Shown here piece after piece: positions 53,721 through 64,000 of a stretch of 64,000 bases of DNA; within the stretch, counting starts at the first letter, position 1; every line of letters starts with the position of its first letter. The DNA lies in assembly GCA_039621445.1 (NCBI GenBank), contig CP154955.1, positions 54,813,341-54,877,340 of the forward strand. Reading direction: 5' to 3'. The translations under genes and the position numbers were made by a program. Source of the DNA: Euglena gracilis (lineage: Eukaryota > Euglenida > Euglenophyceae > Euglenales). The notes beneath the pieces were generated by a model. The model saw only the letters and a program-made list of their open reading frames with translations. It was not told where the DNA came from and ran no database searches.

Positions 53721-56700
53721 TTCTATTTTCGGTCACTGGGCGCGAATTTCCGCCATTTTTTCTCCAGCGTAATTCGCGAAATTAGGCTTGAACAAGTTGA
53801 CGCATATTGGTCAACCAGTTCATCAAAAGTAATCCGATTCCGGATCCCAAGTTGTCCGGCGCGTTATTTTTCTTCCTTACGGAGGCAATCAATGAATTCC
53901 ATCTTGATTACCTCAGGGTTCCCGCCTTGGGTTGGACCCTTCAAGTCCCAGTAGTATGTCCAGTCGCACCAAAATTGTTTCCAAGTTGTGGGACCTCCGT
54001 CCCATTGTGGCTTAACCTTGTTGGCAATTGTGATTGTACCTTTGAAATCGCGTTGTGGACCGCGATTTCCATCGTAATTGTTGGCGTAAGGTTGTTGTTC
54101 TGACATGCGCGAATATGCATCCATGATGGTACTCATGGTACCGTAGGTACCATGGGTATTTGGTAGATCGCAATTCCGCGAATTGTATGGTTGTGGTTCG
54201 CGATTCCGCGATTCGGATTGTAAAGGGTCGCGGTTCCGCCATTCGGGGTGTGGCAACACACCAGGGGGGTAGGAATCCCGTGGTTCACCCGCAAATCGGG
54301 GAACCGCGGTAAATTCCGTGTTTCGCATTCGCGATCCATGGCCATTACCCGGGGTAGGGGTATGGCTCATACCGCGAATCAGTCCTGATTCGTGAATTTC
54401 TTGTTGTAAGACAGGAGGATTCGCGGTTTTTGTGATAAAAACCGGTTCATCATCCGAAGATTCACCCTTAGGGGGGGGAATCTTAAGTTGTGGTAGAAAC
54501 GGGCGATTGTAATCGCGATTGTAGGCATGTTCTGGATCATGTGCATCCGTGGACGCTTGTAGGGCATGCGCATCCGAAGATGCTTGTAAGGGTGCGCATA
54601 CTGCGCTTTTGGAAGGATTGGCATTCAATGAATCGCGAATTTGATGCACAAAGTCGCGAGGTGGATGACGGGCATCCGAAGATGCCTCGGTTGATGCGCG
54701 AAAAGCACGTTGTGAGCTGGAAGTTGCATTTTGACCACCGAAAACACGGTTTTCATGGGCAGAGTGCGGGGGGTTGCGGGATTTTACATGAATCTCGTCC
54801 AAACTCAACGCAAAATCTTGGATACTTTGTTCCAATGAACCAACCACTTGGAAAAGGTCCGAAATTCGTTCAACATCACCCTGCAAACGCTTAATACGTT
54901 TGCGGTATGAGGGTAACTCATCCAAAAGTGGTAATTTGTCAACAATGGAGGCGAAATCCGCTGAAAGCTTTGGAAAAGTGGTGTCCAAGAATTGGACCCG
55001 CTTAACCAAAGTTTCCATTGCGGTTGTAAGGGCGTTCAACCGATTGTCGGTTTGTGGGGTTGTGGTGCCCAACGTGGATTGGGGTATCCCTACCGCATTT
55101 TCAACGGTTTTGTCATCCATCATTGTAGAAAGTCGGTTCTCCAACACCGAAATTTGTTGTTTTAGTGTGAGAACTTGTTGGGTGACCGACTTTCGGTCCT
55201 CATCAAGGTTTCACAAAATTCTTGTTGGTTTTCTTGATTTTTCGCAAGCATTCGGTCGTAAAATGTGCAAAAATCAAGGGGTAGTTCGACTTCGCGAACC
55301 GTTTGTCCATCCGAGGATGGTTGGAGTCCGGAGACCCTTGTAGAAAGTGTTTGTACACGTTTTTGTAACTGGGAAGTGGTGGATTGTAAGGTTTTGTGTT
55401 GGGTATTCAAATCCGCAAGTGCGGTTTCAATGCCGGTGACATCCGGAATTGTTTTTTGAATACCGTTGCACCGTTTGTGCAAATCCGCAAACGCGGATTC
55501 GTTTTTGTTCACATCCGCTTGTAATTGATTGTGCAAATCGGTTACAGTGGATCACAATGATCCCATACTGGGATTTTTTGTGGAAGTTTTCGCAAAGCTG
55601 CGTTGTAAGTCCCAAAATGCAGTTTGTAGTCCCGAAACATTCGCAAAAGCGGTTTTCAGGTCTGCAAACGCAATTTGGAGGTCCGCATTCGCGGTTTGGA
55701 TGGTAGTTATGACCGTTTCTCGGTCTTGGAGTTCCGCGTTAGCGATTTGTAAGCTAAGAATCACCGCATCGCGGGATTGGAGTTCCGCCGTAGCGGTTTG
55801 TAGCGCATTGGAAGCAGTTTCAAGTTTTTGTATGTCGTTTTGACACTTTTCATGGAGGAAATCTTGCCGATGCGCGATTTCCGCCACTTGAGTGTGCAGT
55901 GTGGTTAAATTGTGGGAAACTTCACCGCATTTGCAGGAAGTTTGTTCCAAACGAGCAATCCGCTCTTCCAGTTGTTGAGCAAAATCTCTTTGTACATAGT
56001 TTTCGCGTGTTTGTGCAAAATTGTGATGAAAACTCGCGTTTTCATCACCCAAACGCAAAATGCGTTCTTGGGACTGTTGTACAACATTGGACAGGGTTGA
56101 GAAGTGCTCATATGAGACATATGAGCCAAGTTCCGCACCCGTAGGCGCTTTATCCCGTTGTTGTAGGCGGGACTGCATTTCTTGCATTGTATAAGAAAAG
56201 TTTTCAGTTGTGTGAACAATTGTTGTATATTTTGTTGTAAATGTGAAAATTTTGCGTTATTCCGCGATTCCGCGGTGTGGAGGGTCTCTTGTACCTGTTG
56301 GAAGTTTTGTACCAAGGTGTTGCACAAAAATGCGTCAAATCCTTGGTGGAGGTTCTGAAGGTCCATTGTAGTGAAGTTAAAATTCTTTTGGCAAAATTGT
56401 CCAAATTCTTGGATATATTGCCAAAGGAAGTCCAGCTTTGCCGAAAACAGCCTTTTGACTGTCTTCATCAAATTGTAAGACTTGGTTCAGTGTTTTAGCG
56501 TAATTTTGGACACATGCTTCGATGTGTCGAAATTGCTGTTGTAGTGGGTGGTTTTCCGGTAAATTTGCGACTACGCGCTCAACGGTATTACTGGAGAACG
56601 AATCCCGGACTTCCTCGGGGTCATTGTCCATGGGAACAATGACACCGGCACTGTCCGGGACCACCAACCGCATTTCAACGGACCAAGGTAGTTCTGGGAT

Positions 56701-57433
56701 TTCTCCCAATTGTGGAGGGGGGGGCAAGTCCCGAATGGGGCTTACCAGCGGTAGGGCCGGGGAGGGTTGGAAAAAACATGGTGTTTCCAACCCGTCCTCA
56801 TAAGGGGGGGGGGGGCTCTGTAGGCAATTGGGTGCCAAAAGGCACTAATTGCCAGTCCCGTTCGGGCATTCTGCCCACTTGTGAGTAAGACTCCGCAGAA
56901 GCGGAGGGGCTCCGTTGACCCATTGTGGGGTTATGTTGCACCGCAAATGCGGCTGTTTTAACGATGGGTCCGCGAATGCGGGTTGGGTCCGTAGACCCTT
57001 GGAGGGGGGGGGCACCGCCGAAGCGGCTTGGGTCCGAAGACCCTTGAGGGGGGGGCACCGCCGAAGCGGCTTGGGTCCGAAGACCCTTGAGGGGGGGGCA
57101 CCGCCGAAGCGGCTTGTTGTAGGGGGGGGGGGGGCACCGCTAATGCTGTTTGGGTTCGAAAACCCAGTTGTGGGGGGGGGGGGGTACCGCCGAAGCGGCT
57201 TGGGCGTCCGCCCCTTGCATGGAAAAATTTTCCACCGCAGAAGCGGCTTGGTCATCAGCCCCTTGTAAGGAAAAATTTTCTGTCGCTAAAGCAACTTGGG
57301 CAAACGCCCGTTGTAAGGAAAAATTTCCTGTCGCCGTAGCGACTTCGTCTGCCTTCTGCAGTCCACGAAGCGAACCTATTAACAAAGCGTAGTTAATAGG
57401 TGTGTTTCCAGTGTGCGCATGCGCGCTTTGCAT
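53721..57433 (-). pseudogene. gag: Element 2 N-terminal gag, long coiled coil
   Basis: The likely start is the ATG at 57433 (MQSAHAHTGNTPINYALLIG). It is followed by imperfect repeats (ENFSLQGADDQAASAV), a Pro-rich segment with SPPPPYEDG (about 56800), long heptad-rich regions (56187-55552: HNLTTLHTQVAEIAHRQDFL; 55162-55536; 55147-54700) and the capsid-like KPQWDGGPTTWKQFWCDWTY at 53950-54010. About 1,230 codons before the knuckles is very long for gag. It is broken by at least four frameshifts, several at homopolymer G or T runs that may be sequencing errors. Confidence 0.6.
56990..57350. repeat. Tandem array of about seven 45-54-bp coding units
   Basis: Units of the form GCCGAAGCGGCTTGGGTCCG followed by AAGACCCTTG and a G-run (57000-57120), then diverged units with AAGGAAAAATTTTC (57210-57340). 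They encode the repeated (E)NFSLQGAD-QAASAV or QGS-DPSRFGGA segments at the gag N-terminus of element 2. Confidence 0.75.
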
Positions 57434-57763
57434 TTCTGAAAAAAAAATTGGGAAAATTTTTGTGAAATCGTAAAAATTGTAAAAATTGTAAAAATTTGAG
57501 TGAAAAGTCCCAAAAAGATAAGCAAAGGTGGGGTCTCAGAGGCTCTGTGATGCAGCCGTAGCCACTTGTGCCCCCAACCCAGCACCCCCAAAACCATCTA
57601 ATTAAAGAAATAAATTTCATGGAGGAAAAATGGGGAGACACCCCCTGCGCCAACGCTTGAAAAAAGCTTGAAATGGTGGGAAAAACAGGCCACCAAAGCA
57701 ACATGTCAACTCATCAATGGAATTCAAACCCCTGGGTACATCCCCCAAAATTGTCCACCTACT
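57434..57763. other. Region upstream of element 2 gag
   Basis: AT-rich (GTAAAAATT repeats at 57466-57500) and otherwise unique. It should contain the 5' LTR or leader of element 2, but I find no match to the 41-kb end. Confidence 0.4.
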
Positions 57764-58625
57764 GTCGGCCGCCGGCTTTCGCCGGCAGCCAAAAGTGCCA
57801 GAAACCTCAAATTTCAATGTCCCGGTTAAATCAGTTAAAAAAAACGTTTTAAAAAACCGCGATAGAAATTGGAAGCGGGTCAAGTTATTTTGTGCCTTCA
57901 AATTATGTTTTTTTTTTTTCACAGAACTTGAGCGGCTTTCCCCATTATTTGGCGAAGAAAGAACACCCGTGTATTGAATTTGGCATTTACATTGGTGGAA
58001 TTAAAGTGGGATTCATTTTCGGTCGACTTTGAAATTGCAATGCATATTGATTACTGAAGTCACTTTAGTTATTGAAATCAAGAATGAGACAAGTCAGGTC
58101 CATACAACACCGCCAACTTCACCGCCTTCCCCTATACCACCCACCGCCTCACCTCCGTGCCCCAGGTTTGCCACATTTTCATACATTTACATTTCAGCTC
58201 TCGCAGCTCACTTTCATTGTTTACACTCAAGTTACTTTCAGTTCCTTGCTTCCAAAGGTTCCGGATTCTTTGGGTTGGTCTGTGGGTTGGTTATCTCCTC
58301 AAGGTGTGCAAGAGAGTGTGAGAGAGAGAAAGAGAGAAAAATGAGATTTCAATGCAAATGGAAGATTTTTCGGTTTTCACAAATTTTTTGGAAAACATTG
58401 AAAAAACCATCCTACGCGCCGGCTGGGGTTGTGGAAAACACCTGGGTGAAAAAATAGGAGTTGGCTTGAGCCCACAAACTCCCCGAGAAAGTGCAGGCCC
58501 CGCCCCGGAAACACCCACCCCCCTGCTGTTGGTGGTTATCCACGACGACGAGGACCCCCCTTCCGGAGCCCTCGGCCCACCGGAACTAGCCGGTTGCGGG
58601 GGCGACCCGCGGCACACAGGGGGTA
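57764..58625 (+). repeat. Second copy of element 1 3' untranslated region (repeat A)
   Basis: Reverse complement of 29222-30121 with moderate divergence and indels. It ends ACACAGGGGGTAGGTG, a purine-rich tract immediately before the LTR copy at 58630. Confidence 0.75.
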
Positions 58626-58629
58626 GGTG

Positions 58630-59057
58630 TGTACCAGGCAGCCATTGTGCCATGGCACTTTGTACCAGATACAATGGGCTACGGCCTACAATCTGACTAC
58701 GGCCGGGCTGTACACAGTGGTATGGTTAAACCATAAGACAAAGACGGAATCTCAATGCTGGCGAAAGCTTAGCGAAAGTAACTAGTTCCTAATTCAAAGT
58801 TATTGGCTTTGGTGCTTTGCAAATCTCTTTTAGAATTCTGAGGGCGAAGTCCAGTTTGAATACAAGTTTTATTTCTTTCTTTTACAAAGCTCTAAAGAGC
58901 AACAGTCCCTTTCATATAAGGGAATGCGGTGCCACCAATTCCTCTGCTTGTGTGCTCTGCATTCAAAAGGGGAAAAGGGAAGCAAATTTTATTGTTACTC
59001 CCCCCACGGGCTTTTCGGGAGGAAAGCATAAGCAGAAAAGCCGGGGTGGGACGTGCA
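58630..59057 (+). repeat. 428-bp LTR (repeat B), inverted relative to 40418-40845
   Basis: TGTACC ... GGACGTGCA, the same length as the 40.4-kb copy and differing by scattered substitutions. It is followed by CTTGGTAGCAGGCG, which looks like a primer-binding site (TGG start two bases after the LTR end). With repeat A on its left, this is the 3' end of one + strand copy and possibly the 5' end of another. Confidence 0.75.
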
Positions 59058-60063
59058 CTTGGTAGCAGGCGTTGGACATTTCACCCCTAGGGATTCAGTA
59101 CTTTGACGCTGGGGGTGGGGTGTGCACGCACTCTCTTCCTCTCTGCTCACAGGCTTTCTTCTGATGGACCTTGTCATCGATGTTGTCAGATGACATACCG
59201 CAGGGTGGCTGCCCATCGTCACCCCTTGTTCTGATCTACCCCTGCCATGGGTGAAAAAAACTTATCTGTGGGGTTGGACCCATTTTCCTCCAATGCCTCC
59301 TGTGGGGCCGCTGCAGTTGATTTATATAAGGTTTGTGCCTTAGATTCTGGGGGGCCATTACTGGGCCAGACCCCAATGCCTTGTTTACGCATTTGGCCTC
59401 ACTGGCCTGGTAAATTCTGGCTTCCATGGCCTGTGAAAACTGGCCTCCGTGGCCCTGCACTTTGTTGGCCTCCATGGCCGTGCAAATGAAAATGAACAAA
59501 AATCCGGTCCATATGGTCTTGGTCTCCCCTCCATGGTGCTGTTCTTGACCTTGGTGTCCAGCTCCACTGGAAATCTGGGGGGGAGGTGGATGCTGTGCCC
59601 CCTTCTTCCCTTTGGAGGGCTTGTTGTGTTATAAAAATCGGGTGGATTTGGCAGACCTTTTATTCCCCTTCCTGTAGGGAGCTGCGTGTGGAATTGACCT
59701 CCATGGCCACCACCTTGTCCTTGATTCCATTTTCCCCACTTTTGCCTGAAATGTGTCCGGGCAGCCGGTTGGGCTTGTGGGACATGCCTCTGGAATCCTT
59801 TGGGTTTTTTGTCCCATCTGGCATGGCTTTTGGACCTCAATGCCTAGGTGTTTCTGCCTGCATTGGGCTGGGGGTTCCTTCCTCGTTCTGGTATTTTTGA
59901 CCACTGTGTTCCACAGTCCGTGGCCGTCACTGGGTGGGTTTTTTTTCTGGGAAAATTTGATGAAGAAATCTGGGGGGAAGGGACGGCCACGGTTCGCCAC
60001 ATTTTGTCGGCACCTCCGGTAGTTCACGTCGAGTGTTTGATTCCAATTTCTTCTCTGCTGCAT
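59058..60063 (-). pseudogene. Unrecognised minus-strand ORF remnants
   Basis: Open frames at 59236-59499, 59385-59840 and 59629-60063 include TAMEANKVQGHGGQFSQAME and PFPPDFFIKFSQKKNP, but no motif I recognise. Their position next to a DIRS-type repeat fragment (60215-60420) suggests gag-like debris of that element. This is a guess from context. Confidence 0.25.
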
Positions 60064-60214
60064 TTTTGATGAAGGTCACATTTGAAACGAATAATTGGCT
60101 TGTCAATTGATACCCATCAGGTTCGTGTCTTTACGGATATTCTTCCTCTGTTGACTTCTTCTCTTGCTTTTTGTTCGTTCAAGACTCTGTTCCTTTCTTC
60201 TGGGTGTCGAAGGG

Positions 60215-60420
60215 CAAATCAAGAAACAGCCAACTCCGGTTCTAAAAAAAGAGACACCTCGGGCTCCGCACTTTGCGTTTTGCCTTTGTGAGGTAATGCC
60301 TTGCTCGCCGGCGGTTTTGTTTGGATTATTTCGGTGCGTAGGGTTAGAAGGCCCCGCTTAGCGCTTTTGTGGCCGGATTTGGCTGATACCTAATTTGCCC
60401 TCCGACATCCTGAAGAAAGG
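60215..60420 (+). repeat. Fragment of the repeat found at 26.1-27.0 kb
   Basis: GAGACACCTCGGGCTCCGCA, CTTTGTGAGGTAATGCCTTG, TCGCCGGCGG and GGATTTGGCTGATA match blocks at 26655-26760 and 26955-26995. It probably marks the end of a second DIRS-like copy. Confidence 0.6.
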
Positions 60421-62200
60421 AACTTCAAATAGAAACTCAACTAAAGAGGACGAAGTCAATCATTTCAATTCTAGGAGCAAAAACTGTTGAGAGTTTTGAA
60501 AGGAAAGGTGTAATTTCAAAGAAGCACAGCGCTGGAGAACTTCAAGAGGGATCAGCAGCAGCAGCTGGACCACCTGACGACGCCCACCGACTGTTGCGAA
60601 CTGTGGCTTCCCCTTTCCCAAAAGAAAATTTCCCAAAACAACAAGACCAACAACACCCAGACCCCCCAAGGTGTTGGCCACGGAGCCTGGCAGGCAGTGG
60701 ACAGAAGACCCTGCAAGGGGCAGAGGCAACCGCCAGCAGGCCACTACGGCCATTGGAACTGAAATCCTGACATTGGTTCAAGGTGTTTTGGTATTCATCG
60801 GCCTCGGCTGTTGTATTAAGGCGGCCGCCGTGCTTCGAATTCAACATATTCAGATTTTTCCTTCTGCTATTACGCTTTTTCAATGGCACCTTGAAATCCA
60901 TTTTTTATCGAAATCTGGTTCTTTCATGCACAATCGATTTATTTTTTTCGAAGTGTTGTACCAGTGCATTGGGTGGGATAAATACCCTCCGTGTGAGATT
61001 CAGTTTGTAATTGGTGGGTTCCGGTGGGTAATTTCTTACTTAAATTAGGGAAAATGACAAATCCCACTGTGGAAAATTGGTCGGCCGGTGTTGAAAATTT
61101 CAAAGTATCGGCCCTGCAAGGTCAAAAATTCAGTTCACGCTTTCAAGCCGAACCATAATGATACTTTCGCTACGTCAAATTCGAATGAAAACCAAAAAAA
61201 TGAAATTTCAGTGATTTTCAGCCACACTAAGCCAATTTTTGGCCAATTTTTGGGTAATGACCCATTTGCACTCCCCCACTTAGAAAAATCTCGGGGAGAT
61301 TAAAAAAAACGAAACTAAAATAGAACGGGTCTTTACCAAAAGAAAGAATTTAGTTTGTTTAAAACAAATAGTACGTGTGCGGTTGGTAAGAATAACGAGA
61401 GGAGGGGGGCAGCCCAAAAGGCCACGCCTTACCTCATGCGAGTGATGGTGGGGGTGGGTGGAGCCCAACTGGCCGCCCAACAACCCGCGGGGATGGGGCA
61501 ACAGTGCAACGGTGCTACGCAAAGGTGCCGCGCACGGTGCGGTTCACGGTGCAAAGCAACGGTGCGTTGTCTCTCCACGGTCCACTGTACCGCGTATGTG
61601 TGGTTGTGTGTTCACATCAAATAAAGTATGTGGGCTTTTCGTCCAACACTATGCTATGGGGACATGAAACGTTGCGGGCACCCAAGGCAGGTGGGGTTGC
61701 AACTTCGAAATTTGCACTCCGAGCCAGAATGCGGGCCTAGGCATGCTTTCGTGTTTCCAACACTTGCGAACCGGTTTTTTTTTACCGACCGTCCTTCAAG
61801 AAATCTGGTTTTTACGCTTCAGGGGGTTTGATAAGCTAGCTTTCCCTAAGGGATTTTTTCCTCAAGGAGCAAACTCTTTTTTTTGCTGGTTGGGATCCCT
61901 TTTTGTTGGGATTTTTTGTCCCTCTTTAGCGGTCAATTACCCTCCTTCTTTGACGCTTTGCAACTTTTTTAGTTGGGGGTTTGTTGAGTTTCGTGACCTG
62001 TTGCTTGTCGCGACCAAACACCAAAAATCAGACGCAACGAAAACAACCCCGTAAACCGCGGGATTGGTTCCCCGCAATGACAATTGATCACTTTTCCCAC
62101 AAACGTAACGGGAATGTGACTGACGGATGCGTTTTTGTGGGGGGGGTCACATCAACCCGTGCCCTCCCGGGGCATCTCTCAAATCTTGGCCCAAAAGTTC
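60421..62200. other. Stretch without a supportable gene
   Basis: AT-moderate sequence with short frames on both strands, a GGTGC/ACGGTGC-rich patch (61500-61570) and no domain, tRNA-like fold or splice pattern that I could support. Confidence 0.35.
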
Positions 62201-62206
62201 CACTTC

Positions 62207-62654
62207 TTAGAGAAAAAGTGTGCTTGGAAAGCATGTCCACATTTTGCTTTTCAAGAAGAAAATACAAATCTTTGAAACTCTCGTCTCCTTGCCATTCGAA
62301 AAATTGTTCCTCCGAACCCAAAGTTCCTTGGGGGTACCTACGGGAGCCTCACCGACAAAATCGTCGGCCGTGTCCCATGCCAGGGCAAGTGTCCTTCCAA
62401 AAGCTCTCTGTAAATCCTGCACACTGTCCTTCCAAACCATTACCGGCGTGTTGGGTTCCACCTCCTCTCCGCAAATAATGTCTTTGAATATCTGAAAATT
62501 CTGTCGATACAACACATCGACTTTTCGTTGGAACTCGCGCCCACTCACTCTCCTCCGACTGAGTGGGGCTCATCACCACCTTGTTCATTCCAACCTTATC
62601 CCTTTCTGCCACACAACACAACCGGTTAAAATAAATAGGTTCCACCTCCCACAT
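62207..62654 (-). pseudogene. Unrecognised ORF remnant, possibly gag
   Basis: Two overlapping frames: MWEVEPIYFNRLCCVAERDK (from 62654) and SGREFQRKVDVLYRQNFQIF, NTPVMVWKDSVQDLQRAFGR, TLALAWDTADDFVGEAPVGT (62548-62207). A helical protein character with one frameshift. No family recognised. Retroelement neighbours make a capsid fragment plausible. Confidence 0.3.
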
Positions 62655-63398
62655 TTGCCAATGAAAACGTCAGATTTTGTGCCTTGGGTAAAACCGGCAG
62701 ACTGAAAAAATTTAATTGGTCCACCGTTCTACCCGTTTCTTCCTCTCTTTCCCCAAATGGGCGGAAGAAAAACGAAATAAAAAACGTTTTTCCTCTTAGG
62801 AGAAATGGGGGGCTGCAAAATACGTTTCAAACCCTGTGAGTCAGAGGTGCTGAGTGCCCTTGTAAGTTAGCTAACCTCAGGCGCCAACCTTAAAAGCTAA
62901 CCCAGGCGCCCACAGAACTTACCAAGGGACTTGACCCAACCAGCGGCCTACAGTTTCAATGATGAAACAATTAGGATAATCCACTCCTAGCTGAATTTTA
63001 CCCACTGACCACATTTTAACCACTGACTCCCACAGTGATCTGTCACTACTCTGCCCCTGCTCAATCTGATTATCTATTTGTCATTGGCCTATTTGGTTCA
63101 AGTTTCAAGTCAATTCTAGTTTGTCAGTATTTTCATTGGAAGTGGAAGTTGATTATCTGTTAAAATATTGGTCCTGTGATCTGAAGTGAAGTCTGAAGCA
63201 GGAGTTGTTGCTGCTGGTGTGCCTAAGAAGCGCCAGTTTGCCGGCACCGAAGACCGTTCACTGACCACCACTGCAATTTGAACGCATTTCGCTGCTTTGA
63301 GCAAAACCTACAGGTGTTTTATACCCGATTTGTGACCCCCCAAGGACCCACCCCACACCAATCCCAAAATGTAAAAAGGTCTTTTCAAACCACAGGAA

Positions 63399-64000
63399 AT
63401 GAAACAATTTTTAACAAAGGTCGCGCGGGGAACTGAAATACAACTGGGCAGGGTGACCGATCCTACGCGGGGACAGGAAAACCCCACGGACCTGGAGCAA
63501 GCGGAGCAGCAAAGGGGGTTATCCCGTACAATTGGTGGCAGAGGGTTTTTGCCCATTTTCAGTTCCCCCGAAGGCGGCTGGACTGAACAACAGGAAAATT
63601 CCGCAAACCACAGGAGTCTGTCTCATCAGCCGTCGCTAGGTCGGCCGGTTCAGAGACAGATGTCCATTTCAACGACCCAGCACCAGGAATCACACTGACA
63701 GAATTCACAATGACTGCCCCAGAAAACTTGCAATGGAACCAGGAACATGAACAATGGGAATACGACAAAAAAACGACCACGGACATGGCCATGACCCTGG
63801 GGTGCGACATTTACATTGCACAATTGTCGCAGATGACGATTGCGATGGTTGAAGTGAAACAAGATGGGGAACAGAACCCCAGGACTCAGGAGGAAACAGG
63901 GACAACACAGTTCACTGACGCCGAAGACGACGAACTGGGAGACATCTACCAAGACACACAGACGCTGCAGCTGACATACCACCCAGAACCCAGAACGGAG
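63399..64000 (+). CDS. Start of a + strand gag-like ORF, runs off the window
   Basis: After TGA at about 63582 a frame stays open to 64000: SSAVARSAGSETDVHFNDPA, then MTAPENLQWNQEHEQWEYDK (ATG at 63709) and acidic, Gln/Glu/Thr-rich sequence. A partly overlapping frame (63399-63695, MKQFLTKVARGTEIQLGRVT) may lie in the LTR. The position 150 bases after a PBS-like site suggests gag of a third LTR element. No motif recognised. Confidence 0.4.
63524..63550 (+). promoter_or_regulatory. Probable LTR end and primer-binding site
   Basis: CCCGTACA ends what looks like an LTR. After AT comes TGGTGGCAGAGGG, a PBS-like TGG sequence similar to TGGTAGCAGGCG after the LTR at 59057. The LTR start upstream (somewhere in 62.7-63.5 kb) is not resolved, because its partner lies outside the window. 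Confidence 0.4.

Larger units (their letters stand above)
40846..57433 (-). mobile_element. Element 2: large Ty3-like retroelement with a 3' accessory module
   Basis: Minus-strand order is gag (57433-52650), protease (52600-51900), linker (51612-51028), Dam-like domain (51003-50640), RT-RNase H-integrase (50540-47824), then an inverted block (47835-44985) carrying the integrase C-terminus, chromodomain and ORF X, then ORF Y (44997-43092) and ORF Z (42723-41307). About 16.6 kb, which is very long for a Ty3-like element. No matching pair of LTRs is visible. The candidate 3' LTR is 40845-40418. Pol motifs are mostly intact and there are few frameshifts, so it is younger than element 1. Confidence 0.7.

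Noticed and set aside
40846-57433. Interpreting ORFs X, Y and Z as an envelope gene, making element 2 a retrovirus
   Set aside because: I see no signal peptide, transmembrane segment or glycoprotein-like pattern in them.

Overview
This window reads as nuclear DNA of a repeat-rich eukaryote, most likely an alga or other protist. The reasons are GT-AG exon/intron structure, GC-rich exons scattered in low-complexity introns, several retroelement classes, and no bacterial operon architecture. I cannot name the species. Poly-C and poly-G runs (up to 26 bases), (GT)n, (GTT)n and (ATTT)n tracts, and short inverted-repeat transposons fill the left 26 kb.

0-26 kb: an accessory and genic half on the + strand. 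It holds dispersed candidate exons with high GC at third codon positions. Several have plausible pyrimidine-rich acceptors or GT donors. Exons at 2975-3082 and 3695-3776 encode a short module that recurs, without the intron, at 18735-18930. A separate AT-richer gene-like set includes a helix-turn-helix ORF (7261-7653), an exon at 8457-8561, one at 13484-13709 with a GTAAGT donor, and a terminal exon at 25334-25568. The introns hold hAT-type miniature elements that I could delimit by terminal inverted repeats and 8-bp target duplications, including one nested inside another. They also hold a perfect foldback hairpin and several families with palindromic CCCGGG-centred junctions.

26-29.2 kb: a broken DIRS-like retroelement on the minus strand (reverse transcriptase, RNase H and a possible tyrosine-recombinase fragment), next to four alternately inverted copies of a terminal-repeat-like sequence.

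29.2-40.85 kb: element 1, a decayed minus-strand Ty3-like LTR retroelement. It has a 428-bp 5' LTR, gag, two different methyltransferase-like domains, protease, reverse transcriptase, RNase H and integrase, and then a 3' region with a tandem array.

40.85-57.43 kb: element 2, a larger and better preserved Ty3-like element on the minus strand. It has a long coiled-coil gag with two zinc knuckles, protease, a Dam-methylase-like domain, RT with YIDD, RNase H and integrase. It also carries an unusual 6-7 kb 3' module of three unrecognised proteins. A 2.85-kb internal inversion has separated the integrase core from its GPY/F segment and chromodomain. Undoing the inversion puts every ORF in one orientation.

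57.4-64 kb: retroelement debris. It contains a + strand copy of element 1's 3' untranslated region plus LTR, a second fragment of the DIRS-type repeat, unrecognised ORF remnants, and at the right edge a probable LTR end, primer-binding site and the start of another + strand gag-like ORF that runs off the window.
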